A DNA stretch of 64,000 nt from NCBI RefSeq assembly GCF_008831285.2, contig NC_045141.1:1118001-1182000 (forward strand), in the 5' to 3' direction. Of this stretch, positions 34,201 to 46,213 are shown in pieces. The notes beneath the pieces are model-generated. The model ran no database searches. It saw only the letters and a program-made list of their open reading frames with translations, and was not told the DNA's origin. Position 1 is the stretch's first letter. Every line of letters begins with the position of its first letter. Origin of the DNA: Nymphaea colorata. Taxonomy: Eukaryota > Streptophyta > Magnoliopsida > Nymphaeales > Nymphaeaceae. Made by a program: the position numbers and the translations under genes.

Positions 34201-37200
34201 AGTAGTTTCAAGGTGCAAAGTATTAGTTTCGCCCATAGTTAAAATACATATTATAACATATTGTATGATATGCTATATTATGCTATATGACACTAAAGAA
34301 AGTATGCATAAGCAGTTTATGGGAAGTTGGGCAACATGTCATCTGTACTTTATTCACGGCTACAGATATTTTCTCTTTCTTTTCCTTTTTTCATGTGTAG
34401 TTATGTTTTGTCAATATAAGGCCATTGCAGACGGTGTTTCTTCTAGGAATGAAAACTGGTTTATCCTTCTATTTTGGACTGCAGTATTGCAGCAGTTCTT
34501 GGAAGTCCAACATTGTCATCTAGGAAGCATCATCATATGTGTGTAGAATTATGAATTTGTTGCTTTCCCCAATATCATTTATATCTTCCCTGTCTTGCAA
34601 CTGGATAATTTTCTTTTTATTTCAGCTTTATCCGTAACATGTGAGTTACACACCGTCTGTTGGCTGCATGAAATAGAAAATGAAAGGTTGGAATTTGATT
34701 TTGTAGGAGATCATATCATTGGACATTAATACAGAGCATTCTATTGGTCAACATGCGACAGCAAAGAAGGAGACTCTGTTATCAGAACTGTTGGATTTTG
34801 AACTGAAGTGGCCTCAAGTCACTGAGGACACAGATGACAACCATGAAAGCAAGGTTCCAGTGCCAAATACCAATTATGCTAACTTAGCTAGTCTCAATCT
34901 GGACAATTTCTTCTGTACCACCTCCAAACCAGAGATAGTTGTTGACACAACAAATGGCCAGTCAACATCAGATCTTAGCAAAGAAATGGTTGACATCTCA
35001 TCTAAAGAGTTCACCTTTGAGGTATTTGAGGAAATAGGTGAGAAGGCTACGGTGGATACTAATGGAGCAAATGAATCTTATTGGAAGGCTGACTTTCAGA
35101 AAGCTGCATCTGAAAGTCAGACAGCCGATGCCCATGTAACTGGCTTCCTTTCACCGACAGTTACTAAGTTTTTGAGCACTAGCAAGCCAATTGAAGGAGG
35201 GGATCTCAGTAATGAGATACAGTTTACATGGGAGAACAAAAACAAAGCTCAAGAACCCAATGAATTAAGGCATTTGCCATTCTCCACAGAACAAAGGCCT
35301 CGCAATGTCATTTCTGTCAGTGCTACAGCAGAGAATAAGAGTGTCAATCAGTCAAAAGAAAGTGATGATTCACTAGATGATTGGCAAGGCTTTTCTGGCT
35401 CTTCTCACTTATTTTCTTATACAAAAGGTCGTGCAGATGAAACTTTTGAAAATGATGCAAAAGAGACCAATTGCATTAAGCAAACAGAAGAAGGTGATAA
35501 TTCGCTAGATGATGATTGGCAGGACTTTACCGGTTGTGCAGATACTCCATCCCTAGCTTCAAGTTTATGGGCTCTTAGTGGTGGAGCATTTTCCCATGAA
35601 TCTGCTGCAAAAGTTAATTCCATTGATGTAAACCATGAGAATGTTTGGAGAACTATTGGTGCAGACTCCAATAATGTGGTACATACAGCTGTTGATTCTG
35701 TCAACAACTCTGAAGGATGTAATCAATTGAAAGAGAGAACTTTTTCTAATCCTGAGTCTGATGCTTTTATGGGGGAAAAGCCACAAGAAAATAACTCTAA
35801 TAGCCTAATAACACAAACGGATAACTCGCTGGATGACTGGCAAGAATTTACTGGTTCTGGAGAAATGTCCATGCTATCTTCAGATGCATGGCCTCTAGCT
35901 GGCTCAGCAAGTTCACAGAAACCCACGGAATGGATTGGATCGTACAAGTTAGTTCATGAGACTGAGACTACTAGCAAGAGCAATATCAGTCTTCAGATTA
36001 TTACTGATGCAGGATCCTGTGAAATAGAACAAAGTACTGCTGATTTGAAAGATAATATTGAAGCTCATCACTTGAAACCGGTACACCTGTCCACTTCTGA
36101 AATTGGCAATCTTTTTGGAGAAGATGAGCTGGTACAGACTACTGCTGGTTCCACAGGAGGGATTGTGAAACCAAATCAGTTGCAGTCACCCTTTCCAAAT
36201 TCAAAGTTCGGTACTCTCTTTGAAGGAAGTTCTGGGAATCACAATACCAACCATGAAGGTGACAACTCTTATGATGTTTGGCATGATTTTACTAGTCCTG
36301 GAGAACCACTTGGGGCCACTTCAAGTACATGGCCTTTAGCTGGCTCAGCAGTTGAACAAGAGTCTGCCAGAAAAGGTGAATCAACAAACATAATAAATGA
36401 CATGGAGTCTATTGATAGCAAGTGTGTCATTACTCAGAGAACTGTAGATTTAGAATCCAGAACTGTAGCACAGATTGATGCTGAATCTACAAGCGTTAGA
36501 GAGCACAATCAATCAAACCAGTTATCCTTTTCCAGTGATCAGATTGATGCTTTCTTTGGGGGATATTCACAAAAGGATAGCAGCAGCCAGCCAGCAAAAG
36601 AAATTGACGACCCACTGGATGACTGGCAGGACTTTGCTGGTTCTGGAGATGCGCAGGAGCCCTCTCCAAGTGTGGGCCCCAATGCTGATTTTTCAGGTTC
36701 CCAAGAATCTATGAAGGGGACTGAATCAGCACATATGTTGAGAGATATAGAGTTCACAAAATATATACAGTCTGAACCTTTATCAACAGAATTGCACCTT
36801 CAGAAAAGTTCTGTCAACTTAAATCATATGTCACCAGTGCCTTCCTTTTCTAACAGGTAACACTTGCTCTAAGCCTCTAAGCTGCTTGCCTTTTTAGGTC
36901 TCAACCTTCTGGTTAGGTATATAGATATGGGAGTTGTTTTATATGAGGATGCCATTATGACGCTTCAGTAGACACTGTTATTGGCCTTGAAGCTGTCTAA
37001 TTACAGTTTAAAAAGTGTAAAAATGACAAACATCACTGCCGTGGTTTCCTGCTTTCATTTTACTAACATCAGTCTATGGTGGTCATACTAGTGGTAATTT
37101 TAATCCACTGGCATTTTAATCTTTGTTTGCAAGGAGAGAGTGTGAAATCCCATGCTGGATATTTTACTTCTTCATATATTTTTTTTTTGGAAATATTTTT

Positions 37201-37243
37201 TTCTCTTCAATTTTTTGCTTTTCTGGGGCCAATATTTTATTTC

Positions 37244-37278
<35 letters not shown>

Positions 37279-37878
37279 TAAACACTGTATTAAGTACCAA
37301 TTGGTACATTTTCAGGCCCTACTGGTTCAAGTTGATGAGATTCTGGTCTCATTTTAGACAGTGGGAGGTGGTGGCCTAGCGATATAATTTACTAGTGCTG
37401 GACAGTGGGCAACAGGCTTTAGTTGTTGAATTGAATTTGGTCAAAGCTTGGTTTAATCTCACTAGTTGACAAACAAACTGATCTTGTGCTAAAAAGGTAT
37501 TAATTAGGTGGATGAGTGTAGCAGCAGTCTAGTGTAAGTATATTAGGGGCAAACCACCCTCCTTGACTGATCATGGTCACACAAGTTTACATTCTCATCT
37601 GCCTCATCTCTATGTTCTTGGCAATAGAATGAGTACTTGTTATTGTTTCTACCAGGATTGGAGATGCAGGAGAGATGCTTGATGTGAGTTCCAGTGGTGA
37701 AGCTGTGTTTAACCATGCGGATGACACCTCAGGTGTATTCATGTTTCATTCGGCTGCTGCTTCCACTGCTGCTAATACCACAGAAAAGATCAATATGTTG
37801 ACTTCTGAGATGCATGATCTTTCATTCATGCTTAAGAGTGGATTGTCACTTCCAGAAAAGCATAAGAATTCTGGTTAA
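28256..37878 (+). CDS. Zinc-ribbon protein with five acidic WxxF repeats (plant-specific, DUF7815-like)
   Basis: Three exons (28256-28576, 34707-36856, 37656-37878) join in phase to about 897 codons. Donors are GTGAGC and GTAACA; acceptors are TTGTAG and TACCAG. The start ATGGCGACG gives MATDYQAALIRRIKSRLRQE. Residues C55, C58, C71 and C74 form a CxxC-CxxC zinc ribbon. Exon 2 is acidic and Ser-rich and repeats a (D)SLDDWQ(D/E)F(T)GSG-like motif with tryptophans at about 333, 378, 485, 632 and 747. The C-terminus reads MHDLSFMLKSGLSLP. I recognise it as a plant family of unassigned function, probably carrying DUF7815; the domain name is from memory. WxxF motifs in acidic context bind clathrin adaptor ear domains in other proteins, so a trafficking role is an inference. 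Intron 1 is 6.1 kb and repeat-bearing. Confidence 0.85.
30691..30812. repeat. ~60 bp imperfect tandem duplication in intron 1
   Basis: (T/C)TTTTTGT(A/G)GATGGATC, then CTCATGGAC and TGTAAATTCTAGCA, occur twice at 58-60 bp spacing. This is intronic and of no known function. Confidence 0.8.
31715..32000. repeat. Degenerate hAT-like terminal sequence in intron 1
   Basis: The stretch 31915-31975 (CTGCACCTAAATTCTTTTGA, then GCATCTGCACCTGCATCCGC) is a diverged counterpart of 13296-13370. The stretch 31740-31790 (GCTGGTGCTGGTGC) is similar in flavour. It is probably an old transposon remnant within intron 1, with no target duplication identified. Confidence 0.35.
37243..37280. repeat. (TTTA)n microsatellite in intron 2
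   Basis: About nine consecutive TTTA/ATTT tetranucleotides lie in the second intron of the zinc-ribbon gene. Confidence 0.9.
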
Positions 37879-38787
37879 TTGTCCTTATCGGAGCTCTCCA
37901 TTTCTTGCTTAATGTTTTCATCCTTGAAAATTTTCTTGTCGTTTCATTTAATTTTATATGCCTATGCCTCATTCGCTCCTGTTTTGTTGTGTAATAGGAA
38001 GCTTATCTGGCGCTTTGTGAGGTTTGTGCCACATATAATCGCTACGCCACATTGTCCGAGTAGAAACGTTGTTGCATTCACGTCTCAACCCAACTCCTCA
38101 TTCCTCCTCTTTTCCTCCAGTCTTCCCGCTCCCTCTCCCCCTTATGTTCCTTTGTTAACTAACACGAGGCATTGAAACCATAATCGATGTTCTAATTTAG
38201 GAAGCAGCCACTCTTTGTCTTCTTGCGTTACTTTGTTTTGAGGTAAAAGACAACACCTCTAGTAAACCAAGAAGAAGAAACATCTTGGTAAATGCCAATA
38301 CCATGCATGTTGTGGTGAAAGCAGAATGCCTCATCTAATTCTACTTTTTCTCATGGAAAAAGGAAAATAGAGAGCCAGGGAAGGATTTGGGACATGGTGG
38401 CCCATGTGATGGTGATGTTGGTAAATAGAAAGGGGCAATAGTTGTCCCTTTGTAGATCTAGTGAGAACCCAAGGAAAACAAGTAAGAAATTTCTCAAAAA
38501 CGATGTCAAGAATTATTGAAGCAACTAGAGGTTGTCAAAAAAAAATCAACACTTTTTTTGCTTTCTATATATGGGCTAGGACGTGGGAAAATTTCCAATC
38601 CCCGACATAAATAAATAAATTCTTCTAATCTTAGCAAATTAAGACTTTCATTAATCAAGTCCTTTAATGAAGTTTCATGCGTTGGTATATCAAAGCTGAC
38701 TTCTAAGTAGCTAGCTTATTAGGTTTTATTAGAGCTTGCTAGCTCAAAATCTGGACAACCAATAAATGAATATTATCATATCTCTAC
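37879..38787. other. 3' UTR/downstream of the zinc-ribbon gene
   Basis: No additional gene. The first few hundred bases are plausible 3' UTR. The remainder is AT-rich up to the copia LTR. Confidence 0.4.
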
Positions 38788-39137
38788 TGTTAGAGATAAG
38801 GCTGCTGATCCTATTCATCCATTATTCTTGCCAACATTGCAACTTAAATCAAATTGCTTGGATCAAGTCAACTATGGAAGACATGTGATTGACAGTCAAA
38901 AGAAGAAAGCAACAATTGCTCCAATGTTCGAAGATATAAAAATCTGTTCCAAAGGGAAAGAAATTCAACCTTGTAATCAAGATCCAAAAATATCGGATCT
39001 TGACAGACCAGCTTGAAAATTCCTATTTAGCTTTCTTTCCTCTTCTAAAATTTTTGTCATTGTGAAGAGAGAATTGTAAAGGAGAGAAACTATCGTGGAC
39101 GTAGGTTGATTTTGACCGAACCACATAACTTTTGTGT

Positions 39138-39185
<48 letters not shown>

Positions 39186-39200
39186 CTCTATACTTTTACG
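38788..39200 (+). repeat. Probable 5' LTR of the copia element
   Basis: It begins TGTTAGAGATAAGGCTGC and ends just before the primer-binding site. A (CT)n run of about 44 bases (39139-39182) lies near its 3' end. The left edge is chosen from the typical copia LTR start TGTTAGAGAT. There is no 3' LTR to compare, so the edge could be off. Confidence 0.55.
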
Positions 39201-39212
39201 TGGTATCAGAGT
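39201..39212 (+). other. Copia primer-binding site (initiator tRNA-Met)
   Basis: TGGTATCAGAGT matches the complement of the 3' end of plant initiator tRNA-Met (TGGTATCAGAGC) at 11 of 12 bases. It lies directly after the presumed 5' LTR and 24 bases before the gag ATG. Confidence 0.85.
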
Positions 39213-42200
39213 CATCATTGCTTCATCAATCTACCATGACGACCATCAGTCCTCAATGGAATGCTATTGCAAGCCTCGTATCTGTCAAGCTAAACGAAAA
39301 CAACTATCTTCTTTGGAAATCGCAACTCCAAAGTGCCATATATAGCTAAGATTTATTAAGGTATGTTGATGGCTCTTTCACTCCTTCACCTGAAAAATTG
39401 AATGATAACTCAACTGAAATAAATTTGGAGTACATCAAATGGAAGCGCTCTGACCAGCTTGCGTTAAGCTGGATATTGTCAACCGTTATTGAACCTATAC
39501 TCACTCAAATTATCTCCTATGATACAAACTCTTGATGCGTGGGTGGCTATGGCTAAGGCTCATGCATCTCATTCAAATATTCATATTTTTCAGTTACAAA
39601 GGAATTTACAAAATGCCAAAAAGAATAAAAAAAGTATGTTAGAATATATCAACCATGTGAGGTTTTTGGTTGATTCTCTTAGAGTTGTGAATGAGATAGT
39701 ATCTGATTCAGATCTAGTCTTGCCTACTCTCAACGGCTTGTCAAGTGAGTACAAGAGTTTTATTACAACAGTCACCATGTCTAAAATCCTACCCACCACC
39801 TTTTCTGAGTTACATGATCTCTTGCTCAATCAAGAGCGTTGACTTCAATTATTTGCTTCTAAAAGCCCTGCACAAGTTGAATCTTCAGCAACTGGCTTTT
39901 TTACTTAATGAGGAGGCTATGGTGGTCATGCAAACTATAGTGGCCATGGGGCAAATAGTGGCCGTAGCCGCAGAAGGAATTCTTGCCTTGCTGGACAAGG
40001 CTCTCAAGGGCAAAAGAATTCTAAAACTTAGCAGGTTATATGTCAATTTTGTGGGCATAAAAGTCATATTGTGTGGATGTGCTATGACATACCTAAGGCC
40101 TTTATGGCCATGGCTCTAAATGGAGGTCGCAACAATGCTTGGTACCCTGATAGTGGTGCGACCCACCATATGACTCATAGTGATGATGACTCCATGGAAG
40201 ACAAAGTTGATTACGAAGGTGGAGAAGGAGTTCTTGTAGGAAATGGTGCTAAGGCTCCAATCTCTCATATCGATAACATATTTCTCAACTCAATCTCTCG
40301 TTGCTTTCAGTTAATGAATGCAATGCATGTGTCAACGATCAGCCAAAATCATATATATGTCTCTTGTTTTACAAAAGACAACAATTGCTTGGTGGAATTT
40401 GATGCTAATGGATTTGTTGTTAGAAATTTGTAGATCAGGACAGCACTTCACAAGAGGAAAACTAAGGGTGGTCTATACATATGGATTGATGAAGCCAGCA
40501 ATGGATCTAAGCGTGCTCTTATTGCGCAGCATTCTAAAAGTCTTCCATTCAATCTTTGGCACCAACGATTGGGTCATTCTCACTTGAAGACATTGAATTT
40601 ACTTAAGAAAAATAATTATGTTCATGTGGATGATAGTGAACTTGATTTCTGTTCTAGTTGTGTATTGGTTAAGATGCACTGATTGTCATTTGACTTTAGT
40701 TTAAGTACTAGCATTCATCCTCTTCATTTACTTCATGCCGACCTTTGGGGGTCTGCCCCAACATGCTCTAGAGAAGGCTACAAATATTATCTATTGATTG
40801 TGGATGACTTTTCATGCTTTAGTTGGATTTTCCCCTTGTTAGAAAATTAGACACGCTGCCATGCTTTCAAAATTTTAAGATGTTTGTGGAAAAACAATTG
40901 GGATATGAGATAAAAATTTTCTATAGTGATTCTGGTGGCAAGTTTCTAAGCAATGATTTCTCAAATTTTCTCAGCTCAAATGGGATAAAGAGATGGCTTT
41001 CTTGCCCCCACAAGCTTCAAAAAATGGCGTTGTGGAGAGAAAACATCGCCATGTTGTTGAGACAGACTTAAGTATGATGGTTCATGCATCTCTTCCTCAG
41101 CGTTTTTTGGTTGATTCTTTTAGAACAGCAGTCCTCATCATTAATCGATTGCCTAGTCCAGAACTGAGAAATAAATCTCCATTTTTTGAAATTGTTTTCA
41201 AAGCTACTCCTCAATATGATTATTTTCGAGTTTTTGGATGTACATGCTATCCCTTTCTTGTACCATAAAGAGAGCTCAAACTCTCTCCAAAATCCAAAGC
41301 ATATATTTTTCTTGGCTATGGGATGTGTCATAAGGGATACATATGTTTGGATCTTATTACTAACATGGTTTTTATTAGCAGACATGTGGTTTTCGACAAG
41401 ACAAATTTCTTATTTTATAGATGTGGTTTTCCAACCACTAAAAGGGACGTTGGAAAATAGATTTCCAATCACCTAGACACGCCTCCAATTGAGACTCAAA
41501 AAGAAAACAACTCCAAGAAAGTTGGATATGATCCAAATGGATCCAAATATATATTCTAAATATATATTCTTACCTGGTCCAAATTCATGGGAAGAAGATC
41601 AGATTCAAAACAACCATTCGATCAATTCAATTGATGAAAATCATACTTATAATAATGGGATTCAAGAAAATGCTATTGATCAATCTCCTCCAAATCTCAC
41701 CATTGACATCTCAAGTAGGACTCACCTCATGATTACAAGGTCCCAAGATGGAACTAGGCGACCCAAGATTTACATGGCTGCTACGTCTATAGAAGAAAGA
41801 GAACCAGAAAGCATTGAGGAGGCTTTAAAAGACCCACGATGGATCAAAGCCATGCAAAGTGAAATGGATGCCCTTTACAAAAATCAAACTTGGAACCTTG
41901 TTGCACCAGCTAAGGGAGTTAATCTAGTCGGATGTAAGTGGGTTTTTAAAATCAAGAGATGTTTAGATAGGACAATTGCTCACTACAAGGCCAGACTTAT
42001 GGCCAAAGGTTATAGCCAGAGGAAAGGAATTGATTATTCTCACACATATAGTCCAGTGATAAAACCTACTACTATACGGGTCGTCATCTCTATTGTTGTG
42101 TCCAAAAGTAGGACTATCTATCAATTGGATGTTAACAATGCATTTCTTCATGTAAAGGAATAAGTTTTTATGACTCAACCACCAGCATTTGAGAATACAA

Positions 42201-43400
42201 CTAAGTCTTAGCAAGTGTGTCACCTTAAAAAGACACTTAATGGCTTAAAACAAGGACCCCGGGTTTGGTTTGAAAGACTCAAAAGATATCTTTTTGAAAA
42301 TGGGTTCAGGGAGTCATTAGTTGATACTTTTCTTTTTGTTAGAAAAATCCAAGATAAAATCATCTTTCTACTTATATACGTACATGATATAATTATTACA
42401 GGAAATAATCATCCGGAAATTCAAAGGATTATACATAGTTTTGGACAAGCCTTCTCTATAAAAGATATTGGCAAAATACATTTCTTCTTAAAAGTGGATC
42501 CTCATCATGTTGAGCTTTCATGTAGGTAGCGTAATCCTTGAATTTCTTTCTTGTTTTCTTTGCGCTCCCTTGAGAAATTCTAAAAGAAGCATCGCCATAG
42601 TCCTCTCCCAGTTGCTAAACTATCCATTTATTTATTGCAGACAAACTTTGTGATAAACTAGTGAAGAGTACCTGAAGAGAATAACTGGTTTTGAGAATGA
42701 GCAACTTATAGATTCAGAAGACTATGAAACTTCCCAGCAAAATTTCATTTCTCTTCTACTGCAGTAGCTAAGTTCTTCAATAAGTACAATAGTGCTTCAC
42801 TGAATGCAATATCATCAAAGAATTCTATAGAATATTAAACAATGGATGAGTTGAAAAACGAAAGGAATTTCATATTCCAAACAGGTAGTGAAGGTCAACA
42901 TCAGAGGCAACTCATACAAAGTGCAACCAGTACACATCTATAGATGGTATACTGCCACAAAAATGTTGGGACAAATATAGGCCATTAACATAATTTGTCT
43001 GACAGGATGACGATGCAATTAAATTAAATGAACCAAAGGTCAAACAAACATGCTGGTAACTGACCAAACCTAGTTTAGAAGATAGTGTGCCTAAACCCAG
43101 TTGAACAAAAGGGAGAAAGCTTGGACTCAATCCCATCAATGTCTTGCCTTTCATGGAGGTCGTCTTGATTTTTCATTATCAGCTTTCCGAGGATGGCCTA
43201 AAATTCATATTGTTACGGGAGAAGAGAGGTTTTGTATGTTATGCATGCTTGTTTGCCACATGAAAAGCATGCCAATGCTTAAGGAGGAAGTGAACTATCA
43301 AAGTAAGTTCAACAAGCACGAAGACCAGATAGTTCCAGAGGTCAATGTTCAGTTTCATGTGCTAAAGAATTTGAAATATATAGCTTATCTAAGGGGAATA

Positions 43401-46213
43401 CTAGGCCGACATTGTGGTTAAAACCGAATGATCACGACTTGTCCTTACCAGTTTTTTTCCATCATATTCAACCCAAAATACTTCCAACTTGAGGTTTGTC
43501 TTCCTCTCCACCTTCCCTAAGTCGATGGAGAATCCATCTAATGCAGTGAAACACCTATACCATCTTTTGTACAAAAACATGGAACTGAATCCTGTAGAAT
43601 CATCCAATAAAATATTTTAAGAAGTTACTGAAGGTAAGAAATAAGATATATAAGGGTGTTTAGGAACTGCACCGAGATGATATACATATGAATTTGAGAG
43701 ATTTAGAAATTCTGAATAAAATATCCGCTAGATTTACCATCAATGCACACTGGTAAAGGACCCATGCATCCATGCAAGAAGCCATATAGTGAAACAGAAG
43801 AACGAACTTGCTCAACTTGATAGTTTAGCAAAGAAAGAGTGGATATAAAAGACTAATCAGATGCCGCACCCACAGCATGGATTATGATTTTAGCATCTTA
43901 ACTGAAACAAAGTTTCCATAATAACATTTCAGAACATATCAAACAAATCAAGTGTGAAGACCACTGCAAAAAGAGAGGTACCGCCGTAAATGAAGAAAAC
44001 CGCAAATCCATTAGAAGGGAAGAGATATTACTGATTTCAAAAATGAAGGCGGTGTGTACGCCACCAGGCCTCTCCTTTCTCTATTCTGACAAGATCGCGT
44101 CATCTCCCAACGATTAGAGGTCGCCTCTGCACACGTTTAAATCCTATGCCATGCATGCATGTGATGCACCGGCCGGACGCCTATGGCCTGCTCACAAGAG
44201 GAGATAATTGAGTTCAAAGTTGATTTTGGGTTGGGGGTCATGGTTGAGAAAACACAAAGAGAAAATTGATTTTCCACATGTCACAATATCGCATTCAAAT
44301 ACCTTTTTCAACTGTAGCATGAAATATTAAATACATGGATTTAATTGTAACCATCCTCTACTAGTGAAATCACCAGCACATGCTACTAAACCAGAAGCAT
44401 GACTAGTTCCTTTACATCATACAACTTTTCTAAATAAAACCTACCAAAGCATCATGCTCATCCTCAGCCTACTGAAGATTGCAACCATTCTGTGCTTCTT
44501 CATGTTTCGTTTCAGTTTCAGTCAAAATATTGTTTTGCTTGAATTTCAAGACTATCCTTCAGTATAACTCAGGAGAGTCTAACAAAGCCTTAAGAACCCA
44601 TAACTTGACCAAAGAACCAATATAACTAGGAAAGGAGGGACCTTTTCCTTCTCCAACTTGATGACTTCCCATTTCAACAGCTCATATTTCATCCAAATGT
44701 CATCAATTTCCTTGGAAAACAATAGCATGATCACCTTTCTTGCAAATAAAAGTAGCTGCCATCGTTTCGTTGTATGGAGAAAGGTACCCTATCATTTCTT
44801 TGAGAAATCTCCTTTAAGTGCCTCATTGACTCTAAACTGTTTGGCTTCCAGCATCATCTCATACTGCTTTTTGGCTTCAGCAAGAGAGCACTCAACAGCA
44901 CTAAATGATGACTGCACCTGCATGAAAAAGTGACAACATGTGTGGCAAGACCAACCATGTTGATAGTCTTTTGAGCCAAAATAATATAGAATACCTGCAC
45001 AATGTTCCCAACCAACTGAACACGGAGCAGCCTTATTTGGATCACCAATGATTCCACAGGCTTGCAATTCTTCTCAATATCTTCATGTAGAGCATCAATT
45101 TCATCTTTTTTTCCCTGCAACCGAGACCATGTTTTTCTTGAGTGTCTTTTGAGTGATTCCAAACTCAAGATTTGCATATTTAACTCTTGCTGAAATTCCC
45201 ATCTCTTAGAGGTGGGCCACAATGCAGAACTTTTAACCAAGTAATATCCTGTCATACCTTTTGATCTTCAAATTTACTCATGGTTTTGGATGACTGTGAC
45301 ACTTTCTCTTCTAGCTCAGCAATTGTGGCCATCAATTCAGTCTCCTTTGGTCTGAAGCGCTCCAATTCAAGTTGAGATTTATGAATTTTCTCCCTTGCAA
45401 ATTCAAGTTCCTCCTTCATTTGCAAAGTTACAGCATCCAGGTCCCTGTGAAGCTCTATTACCTGATTTTTTAAAAATTAAAAAAGCAACTAACATTTTCA
45501 GAAAGTACGGTTGAGACTGCAGCCCGTTTTTTTTTCTTTCGAAACGTACATTTGCACAGTGAGAGCACTATCTTACCATTCGGAATATTTCTTTCTGCAC
45601 ATTTTAGCTTGATGGTTAATGAATTCAGCTTTATGTTTAAATCATCAAACGCTACTGAACTGGCAGCCAATTTATTCTTGAAGCACTTCTTGTCTCTTTC
45701 AACTTCTCAAAACGAAAGAACATTATATTTTTTTTGTTTCACGCCCTCTCATGGCTAAACCAGACAGCCTAACTCTTCAAGGAAATACTGGATTAAGTTC
45801 AGGTACAAATGCACTATACAAAGAAAATAAAGCCTGCTACCTTCTTCCACCTTCTGAGCAAGTCGCTGCAGAGCCTCTGTCAGTTGATCAAACAATGACT
45901 CTCCCAAACATCGCCTAAACATCATTTTGAATCCAAAATGCTCCATAACTTTGAATCTTCACCCTGTTTTTCTCTAAAAATTAAGAATTAAAGAGAAATC
46001 GTCATCAACATGTCTCAAATCTCATTTTTCCTGCTAGACGAAAACACAAGAAAGCAGGATTTCCAGAAACTACCGCCAGTAAATGACCAAACTTTTCCCT
46101 GATATGCCATCGGAAGACATCTGTAATGGAATCTTGAAGCTTCTTAAAGTTTCATTGAGTGATCTGAGTTGATCCAGCGGCTTCAGAGTTGAAGAACTTG
46201 TATTCTGCATCTC
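43401..46213 (-). pseudogene. Multi-exon coiled-coil protein gene, likely damaged
   Basis: Minus-strand exons can be read in order. The start at 46213 gives MQNTSSSTLKPLDQLRSLNE. At about 45890-45840 FDQLTEALQRLAQKVEEG. At about 45700-45600 AASSVAFDDLNIKLNSLTIK. At 45461-45258 HRDLDAVTLQMKEELEFARE to MSKFEDQK, exactly 68 codons with CAG/GTATG borders. At 45114-44995 KKDEIDALHEDIEKN, 40 codons. From 44917 VQSSFSAVECSLAEAKKQYE. At about 44710 IDDIWMKYELLKWEVIKLEK. The last open stretch (43607-43401) has GFSIDLGKVERKTNLKLEVF. Heptad-like E/K/L-rich stretches predict a coiled coil. The first exon changes frame after NETL (SITDVFRWHIREKFGHLL reads in another frame), and exon 2 may also be shifted. 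I could not name the family; a cytoskeletal or kinetochore-type role would be a guess. Confidence 0.5.

Larger units (their letters stand above)
38788..42530 (+). mobile_element. Ty1/copia retrotransposon, degenerate and 3'-truncated
   Basis: Domains occur in copia order on the plus strand. Gag starts at 39236 (MTTISPQWNAIASLVSVKLN, then NNYLLWKSQLQSAIY). A gag zinc-knuckle remnant lies near 40040 (CGHKSHIVWMC in a shifted frame). Protease (WYPDSGATHHMTHS) is at about 40141, and the pre-integrase motif (HQRLGHSHLKTLNLL) at about 40560. Integrase runs 40730-41270 (HADLWGS, GVVERKHRHVVE). RT starts at about 41810 (IEEALKDPRWIKAMQSEMDA) and continues through QLDVNNAFL to LLIYVHDIIITGN at 42370, where the usual catalytic YVDD reads YVHD. 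Frameshifts and stops break every domain. Sequence ends at about 42530, shortly after the RT active site, so RNase H and the 3' LTR are absent. Confidence 0.9.

Noticed and set aside
34265-34546. 93-codon plus-strand frame before exon 2 as an additional exon
   Set aside because: No homologous text, AT-rich, and exon 1 joins exon 2 in phase without it.
35417-36757. Minus-strand frames opposite the WxxF-repeat exon
   Set aside because: Shadows of the coding plus strand.
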